A DNA stretch of 64,000 nucleotides from an uncultured Veillonellaceae bacterium (GTDB lineage Bacteria > Bacillota > Negativicutes > Veillonellales > Dialisteraceae), in the NCBI GenBank assembly GCA_958348245.1, contig CATVYJ010000008.1, forward strand, positions 1-64,000, in the 5' to 3' direction. The position numbers were made by a program, and so were the translations under genes. The notes beneath the pieces are model-generated. The model made no database searches and was not told the origin of the DNA. It was given only the letters and a program-made list of their open reading frames with translations. Within the stretch, counting starts at the first letter, position 1; the number at the start of each line of letters is the position of its first letter. This document shows, piece after piece, positions 9,029 through 16,152 of this stretch.

Positions 9029-9296
9029 CGTCAAAACTGCCTATGCGGCAGATTACAGCTCGGAGGGACTATCCCGTTAATTATCCAATTTCTAAGCTGC
9101 CTGTGCGGCAGATTACGGAGGGAACAGCGGAGCCCTCTGGATCATGATTTTCTAAGCTGCCTGTGCGGCAGTTCACTGATCTCCGGCATTTTCGGCGATC
9201 TGAAAAACTTTCTAAGCTGCCTGTGCGGCAGTTCACCCGTTCCCAGAAGTAGATGTAGGCCGTGGAATTTTCTAAGCTGCCTGTGCGGCAGTTCAC
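9029..9296 (-). CRISPR. CRISPR array 2, type I-F repeats, 5 repeats, decayed trailer end
   Basis: Repeats start at 9029, 9089, 9149, 9209 and 9269, each 28 bp, with four 32-bp spacers. The three nearest the leader are identical. They differ from array 1 at one position in the hairpin loop (GCACA where array 1 has GCATA on the minus strand); the stem and the 8-nt handle are unchanged. The repeat at 9089 has a changed left end (GATTAC on the plus strand instead of GTTCAC), and the one at 9029 has this plus a degraded handle, as expected for the trailer end. Interestingly, that last repeat has the array 1 type of loop. The leader lies to the right. Confidence 0.96.
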
Positions 9297-9395
9297 GGCA
9301 AAAATTTTGGAAATTCATTCGAGAGACTCTCTACTTATTCTATCCATTGCTATTTTAACCAAAATTTTTCAGCGTTGTCAAAAGGCCGATAAAAT
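9297..9395 (-). promoter_or_regulatory. Leader and promoter of CRISPR array 2
   Basis: AT-rich sequence next to the intact end of array 2. On the minus strand TTGACA (9376-9381) and TAAAAT (9352-9357) are 18 bp apart. The segment 9350-9368 matches 17 of 19 bases of array 1 positions 709-727, and both blocks begin exactly 54 bases from the leader-proximal repeat. The remaining stretch up to about 9544 shows no gene or other signal. Confidence 0.75.
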
Positions 9396-9544
9396 CAAAC
9401 CTCTTTGATCGCTATTTCAAATTGGGTCCAATACTCGTCTCCTCTCGGCAATCTTTTATTTTTCACAAATCTATCATTCTGTCTGTTCATTGTCTCATGG
9501 TCTCACCCATTCGCATGTATACGGAATAAGCTCAAAACAGGCAA

Positions 9545-9575
9545 CAGAAAACCCGGAAGGATTTCTCCTTCCGGG
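9545..9575 (-). terminator. Terminator of tRNA-Thr
   Basis: On the minus strand a 10-bp stem (CCCGGAAGGA / TCCTTCCGGG) with a GAAA loop is followed by TTTTCTGTT. Confidence 0.85.
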
Positions 9576-9584
9576 GTCTTTTCA

Positions 9585-9660
9585 TGGAGCCGGCAATAGG
9601 ATTTGAACCTACGACCTACGCATTACGAATGCGCCGCTCTACCAGCTGAGCTATACCGGC
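9585..9660 (-). tRNA. tRNA-Thr (anticodon CGU)
   Basis: The 76-nt gene folds as a standard cloverleaf: acceptor GCCGGTA paired near the 3' end, D arm with AGCTCAGCTGGTAGAGC, anticodon stem GCGCA/TGCGT enclosing TTCGTAA (anticodon CGT), and T arm with GTTCAAATC. The CCA end is encoded. It has its own promoter and terminator. Confidence 0.96.
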
Positions 9661-9673
9661 ATCAACGTAGATA

Positions 9674-9702
9674 ATTGTACCGGATAGCGCGGGCTTTGTC
9701 AA
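9674..9702 (-). promoter_or_regulatory. Consensus promoter of tRNA-Thr
   Basis: On the minus strand TTGACA (9697-9702), a 17-bp spacer and TACAAT (9674-9679). The -35 box overlaps the last codons of the SDR gene that ends at 9699. Confidence 0.85.
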
Positions 9703-10475
9703 GCGTCCGTGTTCTTTTTCTTTTTGCTCACCATAAAGCCCGTGGCCTGCTGGTTGGCCATGATGACCACGTCGCTCAGCTGGACGCGTTTCGGGCGGGA
9801 GAGGACGAAGTCGATCACGTCGGCGATGTCTTCGGGGCGGAGGGCGTCCACGCCTTCGTAGACGGCGGCGGCCCGCTCTTTATCGCCGTGGAAGCGCACT
9901 TCGCTGAAGCTGGTCTCCACGATGCCCGGCTGGATGGTGGTGACTTTGATGTCGCTGTCGATGACGTCGATGCGGATACCGTCGCTGAAGGTTTTCACCG
10001 CCGCTTTGGTGGCGCAGTAGACGGCGGCTCCCGCGTAGGCGTAGAGGCCGGCGGTGGAGCCGAGGTTCACGATGTGGCCGCTGTTGCGGGCGAGCATGGC
10101 GGGCAGGAAGGCACGGGTCACGAGGAAGAGGCCCCGGATGTTGGTGTCGATCATCTGCTCGATGTCGTCGGGGCTGGTCTCTTCGTAGGATTCGAGGCCG
10201 CGGGCGAGGCCGGCGTCGTTGACGAGCACATCGGGCACACCGCATTCTTTCATGACTTTCTCCGCGGTTTCCTGAATGGCGGCGCGGTCGCGCACGTCGA
10301 GGGGATAGACGGCGGCGTCCGCGTTGTACTTCATGCGGAATTCTTCGGCGATGTCTTCCAGTTTGTCCGCGCGGCGCGCGGCGAGCGCGAGGCGGTATCC
10401 TTTCGCGGCGAGCGCTTCGGCGGTGGCGCGTCCGATGCCGCTGGTCGCGCCGGTGATGAATGCGAGTTGACTCAT
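9699..10475 (-). CDS. Short-chain dehydrogenase/reductase (YdfG-like)
   Basis: NAD(P)-dependent cytosolic oxidoreductase with a Rossmann fold. The nucleotide-binding TGATSGIG lies near residue 9, and an arginine-rich AARR after strand 2 favours NADP. The catalytic Ser is in NLGSTAG and the YxxxK pair in YCATK. The structural NNAG motif reads NDAG (VLVNDAG), an uncommon change. At 258 residues it has normal SDR length. The closest named group appears to be the YdfG/serine 3-dehydrogenase type, but the substrate is unknown. I prefer the ATG at 10475 because GGAGG sits 7 nt before it and is too close to the ATG at 10481. Confidence 0.88.
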   Translation of the reverse strand: MSQLAFITGATSGIGRATAEALAAKGYRLALAARRADKLEDIAEEFRMKYNADAAVYPLDVRDRAAIQETAEKVMKECGVPDVLVNDAGLARGLESYEETSPDDIEQMIDTNIRGLFLVTRAFLPAMLARNSGHIVNLGSTAGLYAYAGAAVYCATKAAVKTFSDGIRIDVIDSDIKVTTIQPGIVETSFSEVRFHGDKERAAAVYEGVDALRPEDIADVIDFVLSRPKRVQLSDVVIMANQQATGFMVSKKKKNTDA

Positions 10476-10526
10476 GGTCATGCCTCCTTTGTTTTTCTTC
10501 CATTATACTACAGCGGGCGCTCCCTC

Positions 10527-10555
10527 TTGCGGCCCGCCGCATTTCTTCCTACAAT
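10527..10555 (+). promoter_or_regulatory. Promoter of the TPR lipoprotein gene
   Basis: TTGCGG (10527-10532), a 17-bp spacer and TACAAT (10550-10555), about 27 bp upstream of the ATG at 10582. Confidence 0.6.
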
Positions 10556-10581
10556 ACAGACAATGTCCGGAGGAGGTTCTC

Positions 10582-11223
10582 ATGAAATACTGTGCGCTCT
10601 GTCTCGTCTCTCTGCTGGTCCTGCCGGGCTGCGCCCCGGAGGAGCCGTCTTATTCGTCTGCGCCGCAGCCCGCGCCGGTCTCGTCCGCGCCGGCTCCCGT
10701 TCCGACGAAGGCCGTCCCGCCGGCCGTCCCGGAGGCGTCGGCGCAGCTCTCCCGCGAGGCGCTCGCCGCATACGGCGCGGGGGACAGCGCGTCGGCTCTC
10801 GCGCTCTGTGAGAAGGCGCTCACCGCGTCGGACGCGAATTACGAGGCGCTCGCTTTGCAGGGGCTTATCACGGCGTTTGACGGCGCGCCGGACGAGGGGA
10901 CGGCGCTCATCGAGCGGTCGCTTGCGCTTTATCCGGACTACGTGCAGGGCTATTACGATCTCGCCATGGCGCAGAAGCTGAGCGGGCGGTACGAGGCGTC
11001 CATCGCGTCGTTCCGGCGGGTGCTCGACGCGGACCCGCAGAATGTGTGGTCGCTCTACGGCATCGCCACGAATTATGCGGATCTGCGCGACCGGGAGCGG
11101 GCGCTCTCGTACCTGCGGCAGGCCGCCGCGCTCGATCCGGCGCACGTGAAGCCCGAGGCGGCGGCGCAGGATCATTTCCAGTGGCTCCACGGGGACGCGG
11201 AGTTCGACGCGCTCATGCGGTGA
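10582..11223 (+). CDS. TPR-repeat lipoprotein
   Basis: The 213-residue protein begins MKYCALCLVSLLVLPGC; the lipobox LPGC should be cleaved before Cys17 and lipidated. A Pro/Ala/Ser-rich linker (to about residue 55) leads into tetratricopeptide-type helical repeats, such as AQLSREALAAYGAGDSASAL, NYEALALQGLI and VWSLYGIATNYADL. Such proteins usually serve as envelope scaffolds; no partner can be named. AGGAGG precedes the start. It is a single-gene unit pointing away from the SDR gene and towards trpS, separated from trpS by a shared terminator. Confidence 0.85.
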   Translation: MKYCALCLVSLLVLPGCAPEEPSYSSAPQPAPVSSAPAPVPTKAVPPAVPEASAQLSREALAAYGAGDSASALALCEKALTASDANYEALALQGLITAFDGAPDEGTALIERSLALYPDYVQGYYDLAMAQKLSGRYEASIASFRRVLDADPQNVWSLYGIATNYADLRDRERALSYLRQAAALDPAHVKPEAAAQDHFQWLHGDAEFDALMR

Positions 11224-11242
11224 CGGCGGAAAAGGGCAAAAG

Positions 11243-11275
11243 AAAAACAGGAGACGCTTCGTTCTCCTGTTTTTT
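11243..11275. terminator. Bidirectional terminator between TPR gene and trpS
   Basis: A stem of AAACAGGAGA and TCTCCTGTTT around a short loop has T-runs on both strands, so it can end the plus-strand TPR gene and the minus-strand trpS. Confidence 0.85.
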
Positions 11276-11288
11276 ATTGTGCCGTCTT

Positions 11289-12281
11289 TCAGCGGTAGAG
11301 GCCCATGGCGCGGCTGGCCGCTTCGTAGGTCTTGTGTGCCCTGGCGTGCGCTTTTTCCCGTCCTTCGTCGAGGATGGCGTCCAGCTCGGGGGTGCCCATG
11401 AGTTCCTTGTACCGGGCAAGGATGGGCGACATTTCTCCCACCACGAGGTCCGCCACGTCTTTTTTGAAGACGCCGTACCCCTGCCCTTCGTACATGGCTT
11501 CGATTTCTTCGAAGGATTTGTGGGAGATGGCGGCATGGATGCTCATGAGGTTCGACACGCCGGGCTGGTTTTCCTTGTCGTAGTGGACATGGCCGATGGA
11601 GTCCGTCACGGCGCGCTTGATTTTCTTCGCGATCACGTCCGGTTCGTCCAGCATGTGGATGGTGGCCATGTCGTTGTCGTCGGATTTGCTCATTTTGCTG
11701 GTGGGGTCCTGGAGGCTCATCACGCGGGCGCCGCCTTTCGGAGCCCACATTTCCGGCAGGGTGAAGACTTCGCCGTACTTGCGGTTGAACCGTTCGGCGA
11801 GGTCCCGGGTGATTTCCATGTGCTGCCGCTGGTCTTCGCCCACGGGGACGAGGGTGGCCTGATAGAGGAGGATGTCCGCGGCCATGAGCGGCGGATAGGT
11901 GAGGAGGCCGAGGGGAATGAAGCCTTCCTTCGCTTCTTCCTTGCGCGCCTTCGATTTATACTGGGTCATGCGCTCCATCTCGCCCACGTAGGCGGTGCAG
12001 ATGATCATCCAGCCGAGCTGGGCGTGCTCGGGCACTTCGGACTGGACAAAAATGGTGGCTTTCTTCGGGTCGAGGCCCGCCGCGATGTAGAGCGCCGCCA
12101 GGTTGCGGGTGCGTTCGTGGAGCTTCTGCGGGTCCTGCGGCACGGTGATAGCGTGCTGGTTGACGATGCAGTAGTAGCATTCCGCCGTATCCTGGAAAGG
12201 AATGAAATTTTTCAGCGCCCCGAGATAGTTCCCGAGGGTGAGACTGCCGCTGGGCTGAATGCCGGAAAAGATGGTATCCAT
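11289..12281 (-). CDS. trpS: Tryptophanyl-tRNA synthetase
   Basis: Class I synthetase charging tRNA-Trp in the cytosol. The HIGH-equivalent is in PSGSLTLGNYLGA (residues 10-22) and the KMSKS signature is present exactly near residue 197. Length is 330, normal for the bacterial enzyme. GGAGG is well placed before the ATG. It follows glmS on the same strand with about 70 bp between, containing a strong hairpin (12303-12338) without a T-run. I see no T-box leader. Confidence 0.97.
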   Translation of the reverse strand: MDTIFSGIQPSGSLTLGNYLGALKNFIPFQDTAECYYCIVNQHAITVPQDPQKLHERTRNLAALYIAAGLDPKKATIFVQSEVPEHAQLGWMIICTAYVGEMERMTQYKSKARKEEAKEGFIPLGLLTYPPLMAADILLYQATLVPVGEDQRQHMEITRDLAERFNRKYGEVFTLPEMWAPKGGARVMSLQDPTSKMSKSDDNDMATIHMLDEPDVIAKKIKRAVTDSIGHVHYDKENQPGVSNLMSIHAAISHKSFEEIEAMYEGQGYGVFKKDVADLVVGEMSPILARYKELMGTPELDAILDEGREKAHARAHKTYEAASRAMGLYR

Positions 12282-12302
12282 GGTATTGCCTCCTTCTATC
12301 TG

Positions 12303-12338
12303 AGAGACGCTGACCCCGCGCGGGAAATCAGCGTCTCT
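12303..12338. other. Intergenic hairpin between glmS and trpS
   Basis: A perfect 11-bp inverted repeat, AGAGACGCTGA and TCAGCGTCTCT, encloses a GC-rich 14-nt loop. Neither side has a T-run, so it is more likely an mRNA-processing or stability element than an intrinsic terminator. Confidence 0.55.
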
Positions 12339-12352
12339 GCCAATGTGTGAAA

Positions 12353-14179
12353 TTATTCGACGGTGACGGACTTGGCGAGGTTTCTCGGCTTGTCCACGTC
12401 GTTGCCCCGTTTGATGCCCGTGTAGTACGCGAGGAGCTGCATGGGAATGACGGACAGGATGGGCGCGATGAATTCGTCCACTCTCGGGATGCGCACGGCG
12501 GCGGTGGCGTACTTGTCGATTTCCGCATCGTCGTCGTAGCCGATGCCGATCACTTCCGCGCCGCGGGCGCGCACTTCCTGAATATTGCTGTACATTTTCG
12601 CCGCGATTTCGTCCTGGGTGACTACGGCGATGACCGGCGTATCCGGCGTGATGAGCGCGAGGGTTCCGTGCTTCAGCTCGCCGCCGGCGTACGCTTCGGC
12701 ATGGATGTAGGAAATTTCCTTCAGCTTGAGCGCCCCTTCCATGGCGATGGCGTAGTCGATGGACCGGCCCAGATAGAAGATGTCGCTGGCGTTTTTCAGC
12801 TTGTCCGCGAAGTCCGCCATGAGGTCCCGCGATTCGAGCACTTTCTCGATGTCCTTCGGCAGCTCTTTCAGGGCGCGGAGCACGGCCGCCGTTTCTTCCG
12901 GCGAGACGGTGCCTTTGACCTGGCCCATGTAGAGGGCGAGGAGAAGGAGCGCCACCAGCTGGGTGGTGTAGGCTTTCGTGGAGGCCACGGCGATTTCCGG
13001 GCCGGCGAGGGTGTAGATGGTGTGATCCGCTTCGCGGGCGATGGACGAACCGATGGAGTTCGTCACGGCCAGGCTCCGCGCGCCGAGGCGTTTCGCTTCT
13101 TTCAGCGCCGCGAGGGTGTCGATGGTCTCGCCGGACTGGCTCACCACGACGACCAGCGTCCCTTCCGTGGTGAGGGGATGGCTGTAGCGGTACTCCGAGG
13201 CGATCTCCACAGAGACGGGAATGCGGGCGAAGCGCTCGATGTAGTATTTCGCCACGAGCCCCGCGTGGTAGGCGGTGCCGCAGGCGGTGATGAGGATATG
13301 GTCGATGGTGTTCACGTCGGCCTTCGTCCAGTTCAGATTGTCGAAGACCACGTCGTCATGCGGCCCGGCGTGGATTTTCACGGTGTCCCGCACCGCTTTG
13401 GGCTGCTCGTAGATTTCCTTCAGCATGAAATGGGGATAGCCGCCCTTTTCTGCCGCTTCCGCCGTCCAGGTGACTTCCTGCACTTTCTTGGAGATGGGCC
13501 GGCCGTCCGCGCCGTACACGGTGACGCTGTCGGGCTTCACCACGGCGATTTCCCCGTCGTCCAGCACGTAGATGCGCCGGGTGCGGCTGATGATGGCCGG
13601 GATGTCCGAGGCGATGAAATTCTCGCCGCTGCCCAGCCCGATGATGAGCGGATTGTCTTTCTTCGAGCAGATGATCGTGTCCGGATCGTCTTTGTCCATG
13701 AAGAGCAGGGTGTACGTGCCGGTGATGTATTTCAGCACTTTCCGCACGGTGGAGAGGAAGTCTCCGTCGTCGAGCTCTTCCGCCAGATGCGCCGCCACTT
13801 CGGAGTCCGTGTCGGACTGGAAGACGTGCCCTTTCGCGGCGAGCTCCTGCTTGAGCTGCATGTAATTTTCGATGATGCCGTTATGCACGATGACGAAATG
13901 ATTGTGGCAGTCGCCGTGGGGATGGGCGTTCCGGTCGGACGGCGCGCCGTGCGTCGCCCAGCGGGTGTGGCCGATGCCGGTATGGCCCGTGAGCGGCGCC
14001 GCTTCGAGCGCCTTTTTCAGGTTGTCCAGACGGCCTTCTTTCTTTACGATCCGGATGCCGCCTTCGGTGTGGACGGCGATGCCCGCCGAGTCATACCCGC
14101 GGTATTCCAGACGGCGCAGGCCGTCAATGAGAAATTCGGTGGCTTCGCCTTTCCCTGTATATCCTACGATACCGCACAT
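12353..14179 (-). CDS. glmS: Glutamine-fructose-6-phosphate aminotransferase (isomerising)
   Basis: Makes glucosamine-6-phosphate, the entry to UDP-GlcNAc for peptidoglycan and lipid A. The 608-residue product begins MCGIVGYTG, with Cys2 as the N-terminal nucleophile after Met removal; the amidotransferase half covers about 1-220. Two SIS domains follow, and the C-terminus ends KPRNLAKSVTVE, with the conserved isomerase Lys. The start at 14179 is fixed by Cys2 and a GGAGG upstream; the longer in-frame reading is not needed. Confidence 0.97.
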   Translation of the reverse strand: MCGIVGYTGKGEATEFLIDGLRRLEYRGYDSAGIAVHTEGGIRIVKKEGRLDNLKKALEAAPLTGHTGIGHTRWATHGAPSDRNAHPHGDCHNHFVIVHNGIIENYMQLKQELAAKGHVFQSDTDSEVAAHLAEELDDGDFLSTVRKVLKYITGTYTLLFMDKDDPDTIICSKKDNPLIIGLGSGENFIASDIPAIISRTRRIYVLDDGEIAVVKPDSVTVYGADGRPISKKVQEVTWTAEAAEKGGYPHFMLKEIYEQPKAVRDTVKIHAGPHDDVVFDNLNWTKADVNTIDHILITACGTAYHAGLVAKYYIERFARIPVSVEIASEYRYSHPLTTEGTLVVVVSQSGETIDTLAALKEAKRLGARSLAVTNSIGSSIAREADHTIYTLAGPEIAVASTKAYTTQLVALLLLALYMGQVKGTVSPEETAAVLRALKELPKDIEKVLESRDLMADFADKLKNASDIFYLGRSIDYAIAMEGALKLKEISYIHAEAYAGGELKHGTLALITPDTPVIAVVTQDEIAAKMYSNIQEVRARGAEVIGIGYDDDAEIDKYATAAVRIPRVDEFIAPILSVIPMQLLAYYTGIKRGNDVDKPRNLAKSVTVE

Positions 14180-14250
14180 AAGTGAATCCTCCTTATTATT
14201 CCATGGCCGCTGGCGGCCCTTTTTTCCATGAAGGAAAATTATACGCACTT

Positions 14251-14259
14251 ATTATAGCA
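14251..14259 (-). promoter_or_regulatory. Extended -10 promoter of glmS
   Basis: On the minus strand TGCTATAAT at 14251-14259. A second TATAAT lies 13 bp further downstream. The leader is only about 65 nt and holds a GGCCGC/GCGGCC hairpin near 14205-14218; no glmS ribozyme core is visible. Confidence 0.55.
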
Positions 14260-14389
14260 CAGGCTTTTTTTATCGGCCATTCCAGAACGGGGAAATTCCC
14301 CGGCGCTCCGTCTTTATGGCGCGCCGCCCGCACAGAAAGGCGCGGAAAAATTTGTCTTTTTCTCCGCGGCGGAAAAAAAGCCGCGCCCG

Positions 14390-14416
14390 CGAAAAAAGTC
14401 CGGACGCGCCGGACTT
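14390..14416 (-). terminator. Terminator of sppA/yip1 unit
   Basis: On the minus strand AAGTCCGG, a CGCGT loop and CCGGACTT are followed by TTTT, 23 bp after the Yip1 gene. Confidence 0.85.
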
Positions 14417-14438
14417 GCACCGCCTGCCGGCCCGCGGC

Positions 14439-15026
14439 TCACAGGCTCTGGATGACCCCTTCCACGGCGGCGAGGTCCTGCATGGCCGCGAGGCCCGACA
14501 GGGCGGCCATGAGGCCCGCCGCGAAGAGGCAGAGGAAAATCACCGCGAACAGGATCGCCGGAATGAGCGTGACGAGAAGCGCTTTCCCTGTGGAAAAGCC
14601 GTAGTTCTCGCTGACGGCGGTCACGTCGAGAGCGAAGCTCCACAGGAAGAGCGCCGTCCCCAGCGCCTCCCCGCCGAAGCCGAGGAGCAGATCGAGGAGC
14701 CCGCCGAAGACGGAGAACGCGTACGGGAAGGACGCCGCCATGAATCCCGCGGTGACGCCCTGCGCGGTCCCCCGTCCGCCGAGGAATCCCGCGCAGTAGT
14801 CGATGACCGCGCTGTGCAGGAAGAGCGCCGTCCCCATGAGGACGAAGGTCACGAGGAACCGCGTCCCCAGTCCCGGCCCTTCCACGAAAGAGGTGAGCGA
14901 CAGCAGAAACGCCGTGAAAAGCCACAGCGCCCCCGCCTGCCGGAGCTGCTCCCCGCGGGTGACCGTGCGCAGCGCCCGCCGGGGACTGGCGAGGAGCTGA
15001 TACATCAGATCCAGAAAATAATGCAT
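14439..15026 (-). CDS. Yip1-family membrane protein
   Basis: The 195-residue protein starts with a short amphipathic N-terminus (MHYFLDLMYQLLASPRRALR), followed by about five hydrophobic segments (for example near 33-46, 55-80, 91-115, 120-135 and 146-170). This pattern, with the helix before the first segment, fits the bacterial YIP1 (PF04893) group. Function is unknown in bacteria. It lies 9 bp after sppA and probably shares its transcript, ending at the terminator at 14390-14416. Confidence 0.72.
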   Translation of the reverse strand: MHYFLDLMYQLLASPRRALRTVTRGEQLRQAGALWLFTAFLLSLTSFVEGPGLGTRFLVTFVLMGTALFLHSAVIDYCAGFLGGRGTAQGVTAGFMAASFPYAFSVFGGLLDLLLGFGGEALGTALFLWSFALDVTAVSENYGFSTGKALLVTLIPAILFAVIFLCLFAAGLMAALSGLAAMQDLAAVEGVIQSL

Positions 15027-15035
15027 GCGTCCTCC

Positions 15036-15980
15036 TTATCGTACGGCCGGCGCGCCGCCCGCGGCCTGCGTCAGCCGGTCCACCATGCCGTCCGCCATGC
15101 GGCGGCCCATTTCGTTCATATCCGATGCGAACAGGCCCGCCAGCGGCCGCGCCTCCCCATAGGAGTGAACGGGGATATCCCCGTCGCCGAGGCCCGCCCG
15201 TTCGCCCGCGTAGTTCAGCGCGTCGTAATAATTGCCCACCGCGTCCACGAGGCCCGCGTCCAGCGCCTGCCGCCCCGTGAAGAGCCGGCCGTCCGCCAGA
15301 GCCCGCACGTCCGTTTCGTCCATGCGGCGGCCGTCCGCGACGGTGCGAACGAACTGCTGGTAAATGTCGTCCACCATGCGCTGCAGCATGGCCCGCTCGT
15401 CGTCCGTCATGGGGCGGAACATGGAGAGAATATCCTTGTGCGCGCCGCTTTTGATTTTCTCATTGTACACGCCCAGCTTGTCCAGGAGCTCCTCCACATT
15501 GTTGTAGTCGATGTAGACGCCGATGCTGCCGGTGAGGCTCGCCGGGCTGGCAAAGAGATAGTCGCCCCGGCTGGCGATCCAGTAGCCCGCGCTGGCGCAG
15601 AGATCGCCCATGGACACCACCACGGGCTTGCCCGCGCTCCGCACCTTGTCCACCTCTTCCGCGATTTCCTGCGCGGCCGCCGCCGATCCGCCGGGCGTAT
15701 TGAGCCGGAGCAGCACCGCTCTGGCCTGCGGGTCGAGCCGCGCCTCGCGGAGCTCCCGCATGACCCGCTCGCTCGCCGTGCCCTGCTGCTGCGCGAGAAG
15801 GCCGCCCGCGTCCTCGCCGCCGTAGAGCGCGCCGTCGATGCGGATGACCGCCACATAGCCCGGCGCCGCCGGCTCCCGGATGAGGCCGCTCCGCAGGAAA
15901 AAGGCCAGCGCCGCCGCGAGGACGAGCGCCGCGCCCACGGCGATCACAAAGAGCTGCCGCCTCGTAAAATGCACGTTCAT
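15036..15980 (-). CDS. sppA: Signal peptide peptidase SppA (protease IV family)
   Basis: Membrane-anchored serine protease that degrades cleaved signal peptides. The 314-residue protein has one N-terminal membrane segment (about residues 9-29). The nucleophilic Ser is in DLCASAGYW and the general-base Lys in EKIKSGAHKD. LRLNTPGGSAAAA is the conserved oxyanion-side motif. This is the short form with one S49 domain. A TATAAT (minus strand, 16022-16027) upstream of the start may be its promoter. Confidence 0.92.
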   Translation of the reverse strand: MNVHFTRRQLFVIAVGAALVLAAALAFFLRSGLIREPAAPGYVAVIRIDGALYGGEDAGGLLAQQQGTASERVMRELREARLDPQARAVLLRLNTPGGSAAAAQEIAEEVDKVRSAGKPVVVSMGDLCASAGYWIASRGDYLFASPASLTGSIGVYIDYNNVEELLDKLGVYNEKIKSGAHKDILSMFRPMTDDERAMLQRMVDDIYQQFVRTVADGRRMDETDVRALADGRLFTGRQALDAGLVDAVGNYYDALNYAGERAGLGDGDIPVHSYGEARPLAGLFASDMNEMGRRMADGMVDRLTQAAGGAPAVR

Positions 15981-16090
15981 AGTCCTGTTCCTTTCTGCAA
16001 CGTCCGAAGACTGATGGTCTTATTATACTACACCTTCCCGCAAAATCCCGGGGCCGCGCCCGCCCGTCTGTACTTCTTCCCCGTATCGTG

Positions 16091-16124
16091 TATAATAGGA
16101 GCATGGGATTTAGGTTTCCCTAAA
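16091..16124 (+). promoter_or_regulatory. mntH promoter with DtxR/MntR-type operator
   Basis: TATAAT at 16091-16096, with a poor -35, is followed by an inverted repeat TTTAGG-N4-CCTAAA at 16109-16124. It begins about 6 bp beyond the expected transcription start, so a bound protein would block initiation or clearance. The half-sites match the metal-responsive DtxR-family (MntR/SirR/TroR) box pattern. Confidence 0.65.
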
Positions 16125-16152
16125 TTTAATGAGAAAGGAACAATTTCTTGCT

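Noticed and set aside
1..9296. Self-targeting spacers and PAM assignment
   Set aside because: Spacers could not be searched against the genome or phages here; no clear match within the window was noticed.
12282..12352. T-box leader for trpS
   Set aside because: No specifier loop or T-box antiterminator motif; only one plain hairpin without a T-run.
12347..14185. 612-residue plus-strand ORF over glmS
   Set aside because: It is antisense to a certain gene and has no recognisable domain.
14203..14228. Plus-strand intrinsic terminator before glmS
   Set aside because: The stem loop is only 2-4 nt and no plus-strand gene lies upstream to be terminated.
14180..14260. glmS ribozyme
   Set aside because: The leader is too short and lacks the core sequence; only a simple hairpin is present.
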